From Streptomyces sp. XY006 (GTDB lineage: Bacteria; Actinomycetota; Actinomycetes; Streptomycetales; Streptomycetaceae), in assembly GCF_002237655.1 (NCBI RefSeq), contig NZ_NOKT01000003.1, positions 296,370 to 360,369 of the forward strand: a stretch of 64,000 bases of DNA, written 5' to 3'. This document shows, in pieces, positions 45,349 to 52,887 of the stretch. Within the stretch, counting starts at the first letter, position 1, and each line of letters opens with the position of its first letter. The notes under the pieces were generated by a model that made no database searches, had not been told where the DNA came from, and saw only the letters and a list, made by a program, of their open reading frames with translations. The position numbers and the translations under genes were made by a program.

Positions 45349-46182
45349 TTGCGACAGACCCTGAGCAGGGGAATGGTCGCGGCGGCGGCCGCGACGGGCA
45401 TCCTGTCCCTGTGCGGCGGCGCCGCCCTCGCCGACTCGACCGCCGAGGGAGCCGCCAAGGGCTCGCCGGGCGCCGCGTCGGGCAACAACATCCAGGCCCC
45501 GGTCGAGGTACCGGTCAACGTGTGCGGCAACACCGTCGACGTGGTCGCCGCGCTCAACCCGGCGTTCGGCAACTCCTGCGCGAACGACTCGCACCGGCAC
45601 GGCGGTTACGGCGACGGCGGCCACCACGACTCCGCCGGCGGCTCGGCGTACGACGACGGTGACGACTGGCCCGGCGACGACGGTGACGACGGCGGGGACT
45701 GGCCCGGCGACGACGGCGACCTGCCCCCCGGCGACGGCGGCGACCGGTCGCACGGCGGCGGCGACACGCCCCGCGGCGGCTACGGACACGACGGCGATGA
45801 CGGCGGCTACGGACACGACGGCGACGGCGGCGGGTACGGACACGACGACGGCGCCGGTTACGGGCGTGGCGACGACGGTGGCTACGGGCGTGACGACGAC
45901 GGTGGTTACGGATACGGCGACACCCCGCCCACCAAGCCCCCGCACACACCCCCGACGAAGCCTCCGCACACCCCGCCGGCCAAGCCTCCGCACACACCCC
46001 CGCAGACGCCTCCCGGCACGCCCCCCGGAGGCCACCACACGCCCCCCGGTGGCCCGGAGCAGCCGCCCAGTCTCCCCGAGACCGGTGCCGAGGCCCTGTT
46101 CGGCGCGGCGGCCGGCAGTGCCGCGCTGATCACGGGCGGCGTCGTGCTCTACCGGCGGGGCCGGGCCGCGTCCCACCGCTGA
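45349..46182 (+). CDS. Sortase-anchored long chaplin with a single chaplin domain (ChpA-like)
   Basis: A 277-residue cell-wall protein. After a signal peptide (to about Ala28) comes one chaplin domain (31-80; Cys59, Cys77; NPAFGNSCAND). Then there is a Gly/Asp/His/Tyr-rich region (GYGHDGDDGG-type repeats) and Pro-rich TPPTKPPH repeats. It ends with LPETG (242-246), a hydrophobic helix and RRGR, the signal for sortase anchoring. Known long chaplins carry two chaplin domains; here only one is present and low-complexity sequence occupies the rest. TTG 45349 has AGGAGG at good spacing. Confidence 0.92.
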   Translation: MRQTLSRGMVAAAAATGILSLCGGAALADSTAEGAAKGSPGAASGNNIQAPVEVPVNVCGNTVDVVAALNPAFGNSCANDSHRHGGYGDGGHHDSAGGSAYDDGDDWPGDDGDDGGDWPGDDGDLPPGDGGDRSHGGGDTPRGGYGHDGDDGGYGHDGDGGGYGHDDGAGYGRGDDGGYGRDDDGGYGYGDTPPTKPPHTPPTKPPHTPPAKPPHTPPQTPPGTPPGGHHTPPGGPEQPPSLPETGAEALFGAAAGSAALITGGVVLYRRGRAASHR

Positions 46183-46186
46183 CACG

Positions 46187-46218
46187 ACGGGTGCCGGACG
46201 CAAGCGCCCGGCACCCGT
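46187..46218. terminator. Terminator hairpin after the long chaplin
   Basis: ACGGGTGCCGG and CCGGCACCCGT pair perfectly over 11 bases around a 10-base loop, between convergent genes. Confidence 0.75.
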
Positions 46219-46232
46219 GAAAAGCCGTGCGG

Positions 46233-46439
46233 TCAGCAGTCGCCCGGGTAGAAGAACCCGAGCAGCGGGATGCCCAGCAGGAACAGGCCCAGGCTGTCGT
46301 GCTCCCTGCACTCCTGGTCCTTCGAGTGGGCGACCTGGGGGAGGATGTCCGCCTCCGAGGCCGTCGCGGTGCCGCCGAGGAGCGCGGCACTCAGAGCGAG
46401 GCTGGAAAGCACCGTGGCGGTGCGCTTCATGTGAGTCAT
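46233..46439 (-). CDS. Small secreted two-cysteine protein
   Basis: A 68-residue pre-protein (65 if ATG 46430 is used): signal peptide ending near TATASEAD, then a mature chain of about 40 residues with a hydrophobic C-terminal half (LGLFLLGIPLLGFFYPGDC) and two cysteines, one at the very end. It recalls chaplins in size and hydrophobicity but has no chaplin motif. Neither ATG has a Shine-Dalgarno sequence. TAATTT lies 6 bases before ATG 46439, so the mRNA may be leaderless. It is convergent with the long chaplin. Confidence 0.75.
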   Translation of the reverse strand: MTHMKRTATVLSSLALSAALLGGTATASEADILPQVAHSKDQECREHDSLGLFLLGIPLLGFFYPGDC

Positions 46440-46479
46440 AGGAACAAATTAGACATTTCTATATGGAAAGCGCGTACTT

Positions 46480-47688
46480 CTATCGCGCCAGGCGGGTGAA
46501 CCACCCCATTGGCTCCGGGCGCAGCCGCTCCAGCACCCGCCCGGCCGCGTGCCGGCCCCACAGGTGCCACATCGCCCGGCCGGGCGCCCGGTCGTCCGGG
46601 GCGTGCCAGGCCAGCTCCCGCCCGGCCGGCGCGGGCCGCAACGCGCTCAGCGGCGCGTAGTTCTCCACCACGAACGCCCGCCCCGGCCGCGGTGCGCCCT
46701 CCGGCAGCGCGCGGTGCGTCAGGTCCAGGTGCAGCGCCCGCACGACGTCCACCCCGGCCGTGTCGGTGAAGAGGCGGAACTGGGCTCCGGGGCGCGGGTT
46801 GAAGTCCAGCAGGTGGTAGCGGCCGGTCGTGCCGCAGCGGCGGAAGTCCAGGTCGAGGATGCCGCGGTAGCCCAGTTCCCCGGTGATGCGCTCGGCGAGC
46901 ATCCGCACCTCCGGATTGGCCGTCCAGCGGCCGACCGACGTCAGACCCGCCCCGCGCGGCCGGGCGCGCTGCTTGCGGCCCGTGCCGCCGGCCCGCACCA
47001 GCCCGGAACGGTCGGCGTATCCGTGGAAGAACCAGTCGCGGTCCGGGCCCGGTGGCAGGAACGCCTGGAGGAGCAGCCGGCTGCCCGCCTCCGCGGCGCG
47101 CGCGAACAGCTCCCGCGCCTGCCGGGCGGAGCGCACCAGCACGGTGCTGCGCAGCCCGCTGCCCGCCGGCACCAGCCAGGGCCTGCTCCACTTCGCCACC
47201 ACCGGCAGCCCCAGCCGCGCCACGGCCGAGGCCGCCCGGTCCGCGCTGTCCGGCACGAGCGTCTCGGGGTGCGCGACGTCCAGCGCGGTGCACACCTCGG
47301 CCAGTTCCGCCTTGTCCGCGACGCGTTCGGGCAGCGCCCCGTCCGTCTCGGGCAGCAGATACGCCGGCGCCAGCTCCTCGCGCATCCGGCCCACCGCGAC
47401 GGCGCCCGCGTCGTCCATCGGGATCAGCACCGCCGGACGCGCGAGGCGCGCGGCCACCCCGCGCAGCACCCGCGCGATCTCGGCAGGGGACGCGCCGGGC
47501 GGCGGCGGTGCGTGCAGCCCGCGCACGAAACAGGAATGGCGTACGGGACTTCCCGCGCAGTCGGCGACCACGTGCACGTCCACGCCCGCCCGGCCGAGTG
47601 AGCGCACGGCGCCCAGCGTTCCGTGGTGAAACGGGTTCCGGTCGATCCGCAGCAGAACCGCGGGGACACGAATGTCGAGCAGCGACAC
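46480..47688 (-). CDS. ATP-grasp domain protein (carboxylate-amine ligase-like)
   Basis: About 402 residues with an ATP-grasp fold: N-terminal alpha/beta domain (VHVVADCAGSPVRHSC), ATP-binding lysines in LGLPVVAKWSRPW, and the Mg/ATP site LDLDFRRCG and LLDFNPRPGAQFRLF. It should ligate a carboxylate to an amine or similar nucleophile. GTG 47688 has GAAGGA at 8 bases; ATG 47694 is an alternative with too short spacing. It is divergent from the GH26-like gene and next to the exopolysaccharide operon, suggesting an amino-acid-like decoration of the polymer. This is inferred. Confidence 0.85.
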   Translation of the reverse strand: MSLLDIRVPAVLLRIDRNPFHHGTLGAVRSLGRAGVDVHVVADCAGSPVRHSCFVRGLHAPPPPGASPAEIARVLRGVAARLARPAVLIPMDDAGAVAVGRMREELAPAYLLPETDGALPERVADKAELAEVCTALDVAHPETLVPDSADRAASAVARLGLPVVAKWSRPWLVPAGSGLRSTVLVRSARQARELFARAAEAGSRLLLQAFLPPGPDRDWFFHGYADRSGLVRAGGTGRKQRARPRGAGLTSVGRWTANPEVRMLAERITGELGYRGILDLDFRRCGTTGRYHLLDFNPRPGAQFRLFTDTAGVDVVRALHLDLTHRALPEGAPRPGRAFVVENYAPLSALRPAPAGRELAWHAPDDRAPGRAMWHLWGRHAAGRVLERLRPEPMGWFTRLAR

Positions 47689-47815
47689 GGGCATTTCCTT
47701 CGAACTTGAGTCACCGGTGCGGGCGAGGGGGCCACTCGAAAGCCTCAGCGGCGTGGCGTGAATCCGTTTCATATGACTGAGTGTCAGTAAGCGGAGATGA
47801 ACGAAAGGGGCGGCC

Positions 47816-49192
47816 ATGGCCACACGGCAGCGACGCGCACGGTCCCGGAGGCTGGCATTCGTCGCGGCGGCGGTCGCAGCGACGGCGGCACTGGCGTCCG
47901 GCCACACGGTCGTCGCGGGAACGGGAGCGGCCCGCCCGGCCGAACCACCCGCACCAGCGGCCACACCGGCGGCCACCCCGGCGGCGCCCGCGGCGCCCGC
48001 CGTCCCGGACGGGTCGCCCACGCCGGGCGCCACGGCACCCGGCACGGCACCGAGCACGGCACCCGGCACCACGCCCACGCCGGGCGCCACGGCACCCGGC
48101 ACGGCACCGAGCACGACACCCGGCACCACGCCCACCGCACCCGCCCCCGCCTTCGGCGCCTACCTCGACTACGGCCCGCGCGGCGTGGCCCGCATGGCCC
48201 AGCTCAGCGCCTGGCTCGGCGGGGCGAAGCTGCGCGTCGGGCACACCTACCTGCCCGGCGACCGCTGGAGCAACATCGAGGGCCGCCCCGGCTTCCTCGA
48301 CGTGTGGGCCAACTGGCGCCGCGAGCAGGCCGACCGGCTCCTCGTCCTCAACGTGCCCATGCTGGAGCGCAACGAGGAGGGCGTGCCCGACCACGAGGTC
48401 CGGCGGCTGCTGCGCGAGGGCGCCGCCGGCCGGTACGACCACCACTTCCGCGCGCTCGCCGAACGGCTGGTGGAACTCGGCGTGCCGGACACCGTGCTGG
48501 TGCTCGGCTGGGAGATGAACGGCATCACCTACACGCACCGCTGCGGGCCGGACCCGGAGGCCTGGAAGCAGTACTGGAACAGGATCGTGACGACCATGCG
48601 CGCGGTGCCGGGCCAGAAGTTCCGGTTCGACTTCACCCCGAGCCGCGGCCGGGACGCCGTGCCCTGGACGCAGTGCTACCCGGGCGACGACACCGTCGAC
48701 ATCATCGGCATGGACGCCTACGACCAGCCGCGCGGAATGTCGTTCGACGAACAGGTGAAGGAACCCTACGGGCTGCAGCAGCACGTGGAATTCGCGAAGG
48801 CCCACGGCAAGGCCATTTCCTTCCCGGAATGGGGACTCTTCCGCAACGGTGACAACGCCGACTACATGAAGCGCATGCTCGCGTGGATGGACGAGCACAA
48901 GCCGCTGTACCAGACCCTCACCGACTACTGCCCGCACGGCGTGTGGCAGTGCGACGACAATCCCCGGGCCTCCGAGGTCTACCGGACCTTCCTCTTCGGC
49001 CGCGACGAGGACACCACTCCGGCCCCCAGCACCCCGGCCCGGCCACCGGCCCCGACCCCCACCCCGCGGCCGAGTGTGCCCGAGCCCGAGCGCCCGGCGA
49101 ACTGCTCGCCGCTGAACCTCGGCGACTGGGTCGAGTACTGGATGGGCGGCAAGCTCTGCCTGCGCCTGGACTGGTGGTCGCGTACCCGCTAG
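47816..49192 (+). CDS. Secreted glycoside hydrolase, GH26-like (beta-mannanase type)
   Basis: A 458-residue secreted hydrolase. Signal peptide (to about residue 38) is followed by a Pro/Ala/Thr linker containing an 18-residue unit twice (GATAPGTAPST..., about 48025-48132). The catalytic TIM barrel has the acid/base Glu233 (GWEMNG) and the nucleophile Glu338 (FPEWGL), as in GH26. The C-terminal tail has a Pro-rich segment and a cysteine pair. ATG 47816 follows AAAGGGG. It is convergent with the exopolysaccharide operon and probably trims or releases that polymer. Confidence 0.88.
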   Translation: MATRQRRARSRRLAFVAAAVAATAALASGHTVVAGTGAARPAEPPAPAATPAATPAAPAAPAVPDGSPTPGATAPGTAPSTAPGTTPTPGATAPGTAPSTTPGTTPTAPAPAFGAYLDYGPRGVARMAQLSAWLGGAKLRVGHTYLPGDRWSNIEGRPGFLDVWANWRREQADRLLVLNVPMLERNEEGVPDHEVRRLLREGAAGRYDHHFRALAERLVELGVPDTVLVLGWEMNGITYTHRCGPDPEAWKQYWNRIVTTMRAVPGQKFRFDFTPSRGRDAVPWTQCYPGDDTVDIIGMDAYDQPRGMSFDEQVKEPYGLQQHVEFAKAHGKAISFPEWGLFRNGDNADYMKRMLAWMDEHKPLYQTLTDYCPHGVWQCDDNPRASEVYRTFLFGRDEDTTPAPSTPARPPAPTPTPRPSVPEPERPANCSPLNLGDWVEYWMGGKLCLRLDWWSRTR

Positions 49193-49227
49193 CCCGGGGC
49201 CGGGAGCGCGGCCGGCGGCGGACCCGG

Positions 49228-50334
49228 TCAGGGCCGGCCGCCACGGTCGCGCTCCCGCACGCGGTGCAGCAGTTCCTTGCCCCGGCGGCGCGCCCCCGCG
49301 TCGCACAGCGCCGCCGCCAGCAGCGGTGCCGTGCGCCGCCGGGCCAGCAGCAGCCGCTGGTTCACCACCGTCAGCGGGCGCCAGTGGTGCTTGTAGGGCT
49401 CGTTGCCGCGCAGCAGGCTCAGCGTGCCGAGGGTGCCGTCCTTGGTGTGGGTGGCGGTCGAGTCCAGCAGCATCGCCGCCACGTCCGCCTTGTGCTCGCG
49501 CAACCGCGGGTGGGCACCGTACAGATAGCCGCCCGCGAGCCGCGGCGAGAGCAGCGTCAGGTCGACGGCCACCACCTCCTCGTCCAGCCGGAACTCGGTG
49601 ACCACCGCGTCCCCGCCGCGCACCATCGGCCCGACCGAGCGCACCAGGTGCTCACGGAACCGCGGCCGCAGATGCTCCGAGGTCACCTTCCGCCCCTGCC
49701 ACTGCAGCCGGTGCAGCTCCAGCAGCCGCAGCAGCGCCGGCTCCACCTCGCCCGGGGTGACGACCCGCCGCTGGACACCGAGCGCGTCCAGCCGGCGCAG
49801 CTTGGCGCGCAGCCGCTGCTGGGTCTTCGACGGCAGCCGGGCGATCAGCTCTCCCATGGGGACGGCCGGCAGTTCCAGGCACACCGAGTCGTCCACCCGG
49901 CCGCGCGGCCCGGGCCAGCGCTCGTAGACCCGTTCGGCCGCCGCGCCGGGCCGGACCTCGCGCAGGTCGATCAGCGCGGTGCGGGCGGCGGCCGACAGCG
50001 CGCCGGTGAGCGCGTCCACCGCCCCCTCGCCGTGCCCGTCGTCCAGCAGGACGTCCCCGTAGTCGGAGATCGCCCCGCCGAGCGGCACCAGCGCCGGGAG
50101 GGGACGCCGGACCAGGGTCAGCGGGGCCGCGGCGGCCAGGTCGCCGGTGCGGTCGTCGCGCACCAGCACCAGCCGCAGCCGGCCGCGCCCGCCGTACGAC
50201 CGCCACCACGAGTGCAGCCAGGCGTGGCTCTGGAACGGCGTGGCGTGGGCGTACCGCCGGTGCAGCCGGTCCCAGTCGGCGGCGAGGGCGGCGAAGTCCC
50301 GCTCCGCGGTGACCAGTTCCGCGGTGTACGTCAC
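49228..50334 (-). CDS. GNAT/FemAB-like acetyltransferase (CelD type, Acetyltransf_6)
   Basis: A 368-residue protein of the BioF2/CelD-like GNAT group common in polysaccharide clusters. It has PFQSHAWLHSWWRSYGG at the N-terminus, LPSKTQQRLRAKLRRL in the middle and the acetyl-CoA region with LYGAHPRLREHKADVAAMLLDSTAT near the C-terminus. It probably acylates the polysaccharide or its precursor. GTG 50334 overlaps the Wzz-like stop by 4 bases; the longer frame upstream is a shadow. Last gene of the operon. Confidence 0.85.
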   Translation of the reverse strand: MTYTAELVTAERDFAALAADWDRLHRRYAHATPFQSHAWLHSWWRSYGGRGRLRLVLVRDDRTGDLAAAAPLTLVRRPLPALVPLGGAISDYGDVLLDDGHGEGAVDALTGALSAAARTALIDLREVRPGAAAERVYERWPGPRGRVDDSVCLELPAVPMGELIARLPSKTQQRLRAKLRRLDALGVQRRVVTPGEVEPALLRLLELHRLQWQGRKVTSEHLRPRFREHLVRSVGPMVRGGDAVVTEFRLDEEVVAVDLTLLSPRLAGGYLYGAHPRLREHKADVAAMLLDSTATHTKDGTLGTLSLLRGNEPYKHHWRPLTVVNQRLLLARRRTAPLLAAALCDAGARRRGKELLHRVRERDRGGRP

Positions 50335-50981
50335 AGCTGTCCGTGCGCGTCGGCGGCGACGGCCGGGCCGGGCACCGAGGCGTGCCGCCCGCCGGTCTCG
50401 GCGGCCCGCCGCGGCCGGACCAGCACAGCGAGCCCGCCCAGCAGCCCGCCCGCGCTCGCCCCGACCAGCCCCGTCACCCGGGCGGAGGCCGAGGACGGCT
50501 CGGCCGGCTCGACCGCGCGGGCGAACTGCTGGAGCTCGACGCGGGTGGCATCCTCGGTGTCCGCGGCGTGCCGGGTCAGCGCCCGGGCCACCGCGTCGGC
50601 CATGTCGGCGGCGAGGTCCGGACGCGAGGAGGTCGCCGTGACCGACACCATCGGCGCGTCCGGCGAGGTCGCCGTGCGCACGCTCTCGCGCAGCGTCGAC
50701 ACGGGCACCCCCGCCCACACCTGCGCGTCCCCGAGCACCGCCAGCTGCGGGGCGACCCGCCCGTAGGCCTGGGCGAAACCGAGCGCGGTGGCGGTGTCGG
50801 ACTTCTGGGTCGGCACGGCGACGACGTAACTGGTCGCCGTGTACTGCGGGGTCCTGACCAGGCCGTACGTGCCGCCGAGCAGACCGCCTGCCACGGCCCC
50901 GGCCGCGAGCAGCGACCAGGGGGGCAGGGACCTGGTGAGGGCGGTGACCGGGCGGTGCTGCCGTGCGGAAGTGTCGGTCAT
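50331..50981 (-). CDS. Wzz-type chain-length determinant / capsular polysaccharide co-polymerase
   Basis: A 216-residue membrane protein with two hydrophobic helices (about 23-43, WSLLAAGAVAGGLLGGTYGLV region, and about 168-186) flanking an extracellular alpha/beta segment (YTATSYVVAVPTQ, PMVSVTATSSRPDLAADMADAV). This is the polysaccharide co-polymerase layout. It sets chain length in Wzx/Wzy systems. ATG 50981 overlaps the glycosyltransferase stop by 4 bases. No kinase domain is attached and no Wzc-type kinase is in the window. Confidence 0.88.
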   Translation of the reverse strand: MTDTSARQHRPVTALTRSLPPWSLLAAGAVAGGLLGGTYGLVRTPQYTATSYVVAVPTQKSDTATALGFAQAYGRVAPQLAVLGDAQVWAGVPVSTLRESVRTATSPDAPMVSVTATSSRPDLAADMADAVARALTRHAADTEDATRVELQQFARAVEPAEPSSASARVTGLVGASAGGLLGGLAVLVRPRRAAETGGRHASVPGPAVAADAHGQL

Positions 50982-52129
50982 GAGGTGCGGGCTTCCTGGA
51001 GCGAGGGGGACAGGGGACGGGCGACCGCGGCGGCGTACACGTCCATCAGCCGGGCGGCGCTGCGGGTGATGCAGTAGTGACGGGCGGCCTCGGGCACCGT
51101 GCGCTGCCCGGGGCCCTGCCGCCGTACGTCCGCCAGAGCGCGGGCGAACGCCTCCGGGCCGCCGGTGACACGCCGGGCGGTGGGCGCCGCCGACGCGGGC
51201 AGGTCCTGGAGGGCCGGGCAGGAGGCGTACAGGACCGGCAGGCCGGAGGCGAGGGCCTCCACGATCGCCAGGCCGAAGGCCTCCTCCGGGGACGGCGAGG
51301 CGAGGACGTCCATCGCCGAGGCCAGCGACGGCAGGTCGGGGCCGGGTGAGCCGTCGGGCACACAGGGGCGCTCCCCGGTGAACAGCACACGGTCGGTGAC
51401 CCCGGCGGCCCGGGCCGTGCGGCGCAGCACATCCTCCTCCGGGCCACCCCCGACCAGCAGCAGGCGGTGGTCCGGCGGCAGTTGGGCCAGGGCCCGGATC
51501 AGCACGCCGAAGCGCTTGCCTGGCGCGAGCCGGCCGACGGCGCCGATCACATACGCGTCGTCCGGCAGGCCGAGCCGGCGGCGGGTCTCCCGGCGGCGGG
51601 CCGCGTCGAACCGGAAGCGGGCCAGGTCGATCCCGTTGGGCACGACCTCGATGCGCGGCCCGGGCACGCCCCAGCTCTGCAGCCGCGCGGCGACGGTGGG
51701 GGAGACGGCGACCGTGGTGCGGCCCAGGCGCTCGCCCGCCAGGTACAGCGCGCGGACCCCCGCGTTCAGCGGGCGGCCCTCCATCTGCGAGTCGCCGAGG
51801 GAGTGCTCGGTGGCGACCACCGCCCGGACCCCGGCCAGCCGCGCGGCGATCCGGCCGTACAGGCAGGCGCGGTAGAGGTGGGTGTGCACCAGCTGGTAGC
51901 CGCCCGAGCGGATCAGCCGGACCAGGCGGGGCAGTGCGCCCAGGTCGCGGTTGCCGGCCATGCCGAGGTGGTGGACGCGCACCCCGTCGGCGCGCAGGCC
52001 GGCGGCCACCGCGCCCGGGTTGGTCAGCGTCACCACGTCGCAGTCGACGGGCAGGTGCCGCAGCAGCAGCCGCAGTTGCTGCTCGGCACCGCCCACGCCG
52101 AGGCCGGTGATGATGTGCAGGGCCCTCAC
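50978..52129 (-). CDS. GT4-family glycosyltransferase
   Basis: A 383-residue GT-B glycosyltransferase. The N-terminal glycine loop TGLGVGGAEQQLRLLL, the middle VVPNGIDLARFR, and the donor-site EX7E-like SPEEAFGLAIVEALASG are typical of GT4. It adds a sugar from a nucleotide donor to the lipid-linked repeat unit at the inner membrane face. It overlaps the deacetylase by 4 bases upstream and the Wzz-like gene downstream. Confidence 0.92.
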   Translation of the reverse strand: MRALHIITGLGVGGAEQQLRLLLRHLPVDCDVVTLTNPGAVAAGLRADGVRVHHLGMAGNRDLGALPRLVRLIRSGGYQLVHTHLYRACLYGRIAARLAGVRAVVATEHSLGDSQMEGRPLNAGVRALYLAGERLGRTTVAVSPTVAARLQSWGVPGPRIEVVPNGIDLARFRFDAARRRETRRRLGLPDDAYVIGAVGRLAPGKRFGVLIRALAQLPPDHRLLLVGGGPEEDVLRRTARAAGVTDRVLFTGERPCVPDGSPGPDLPSLASAMDVLASPSPEEAFGLAIVEALASGLPVLYASCPALQDLPASAAPTARRVTGGPEAFARALADVRRQGPGQRTVPEAARHYCITRSAARLMDVYAAAVARPLSPSLQEARTS

Positions 52130-52887
52130 CGCGGCTCCTCGACGGGTCGGCGGCGCAACCGGTGCAGCCGGTACTTCAGGAACAGCCGTACGGGGGTGTC
52201 GTTCTGCCCGATGTGCACCCGGGGCAGCGCGTGCGGGCCGCCGAGCGGGCCCGGGTCGATCGCGCAGCCGTAGGTGTAGCCCGCGTCCCGCACGGCGTCG
52301 ACGGCCCGCGCGTCGACGGTGCCGTAGGGGTAGCAGAAGCCGGCCGGGGGCGTTCCGGTGAGTTCCGCGAGCACGGTCCTGCTGCCCTCGACCTCCGACC
52401 TGAGGGTGACGTCGTCCGCCTTGGTCAGGTCGACGTGGGTGAGGCCGTGCGAGCCGATCTCGACGCCCTCGGCCGCCGCCTGCCGCACGCCGTCGGCGGT
52501 CAGCAGCGGCTTGCGCGGGCCCAGCGGGTCCCAGGCGTTCTCGCCGCCGAGCCGGCCCGGGAGGACGAACAGGGTGGCGCCGCAGCCGTGGCGGCGCAGC
52601 ACGGGCAGGGCCTCGGTGACGAAGTCGGCGTAGCCGTCGTCGAAGGTGAGCCCGTACAGGTCCTTCCCCTCGCCGCGGGCCCGGGCGGTGAGCAGGTCGG
52701 CCATGGACACCCCGCGCAGTCCGCGCCGCCGCAGCCGCCCGAGCTGCTGGTCCAGCCGCTCGGGCGAGACCGTGATGCGGTACGGGTCGTCCGTGGGGTC
52801 ACCGACGGAGTGGTACATCGCGACGAACAGGACCGGGCCGGATCTGGTGCGGGTGCCGGTGTCCGGGGAGTCAACGGGAGCGGCCAT
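52126..52887 (-). CDS. Polysaccharide deacetylase (NodB-like)
   Basis: A 253-residue NodB-type carbohydrate esterase. Catalytic and metal motifs are LTFDDGYADF (TFDDG), SHGLTHVDLTK (HxxxH) and CYPYGTVDAR (the Y-P-Y-G motif). It removes acetyl groups from N-acetylated sugars. No signal peptide is seen; CE4 members of Streptomyces polysaccharide clusters may act inside or be exported otherwise. It overlaps the flippase end by 17 bases and the next gene by 4. Confidence 0.92.
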   Translation of the reverse strand: MAAPVDSPDTGTRTRSGPVLFVAMYHSVGDPTDDPYRITVSPERLDQQLGRLRRRGLRGVSMADLLTARARGEGKDLYGLTFDDGYADFVTEALPVLRRHGCGATLFVLPGRLGGENAWDPLGPRKPLLTADGVRQAAAEGVEIGSHGLTHVDLTKADDVTLRSEVEGSRTVLAELTGTPPAGFCYPYGTVDARAVDAVRDAGYTYGCAIDPGPLGGPHALPRVHIGQNDTPVRLFLKYRLHRLRRRPVEEPR

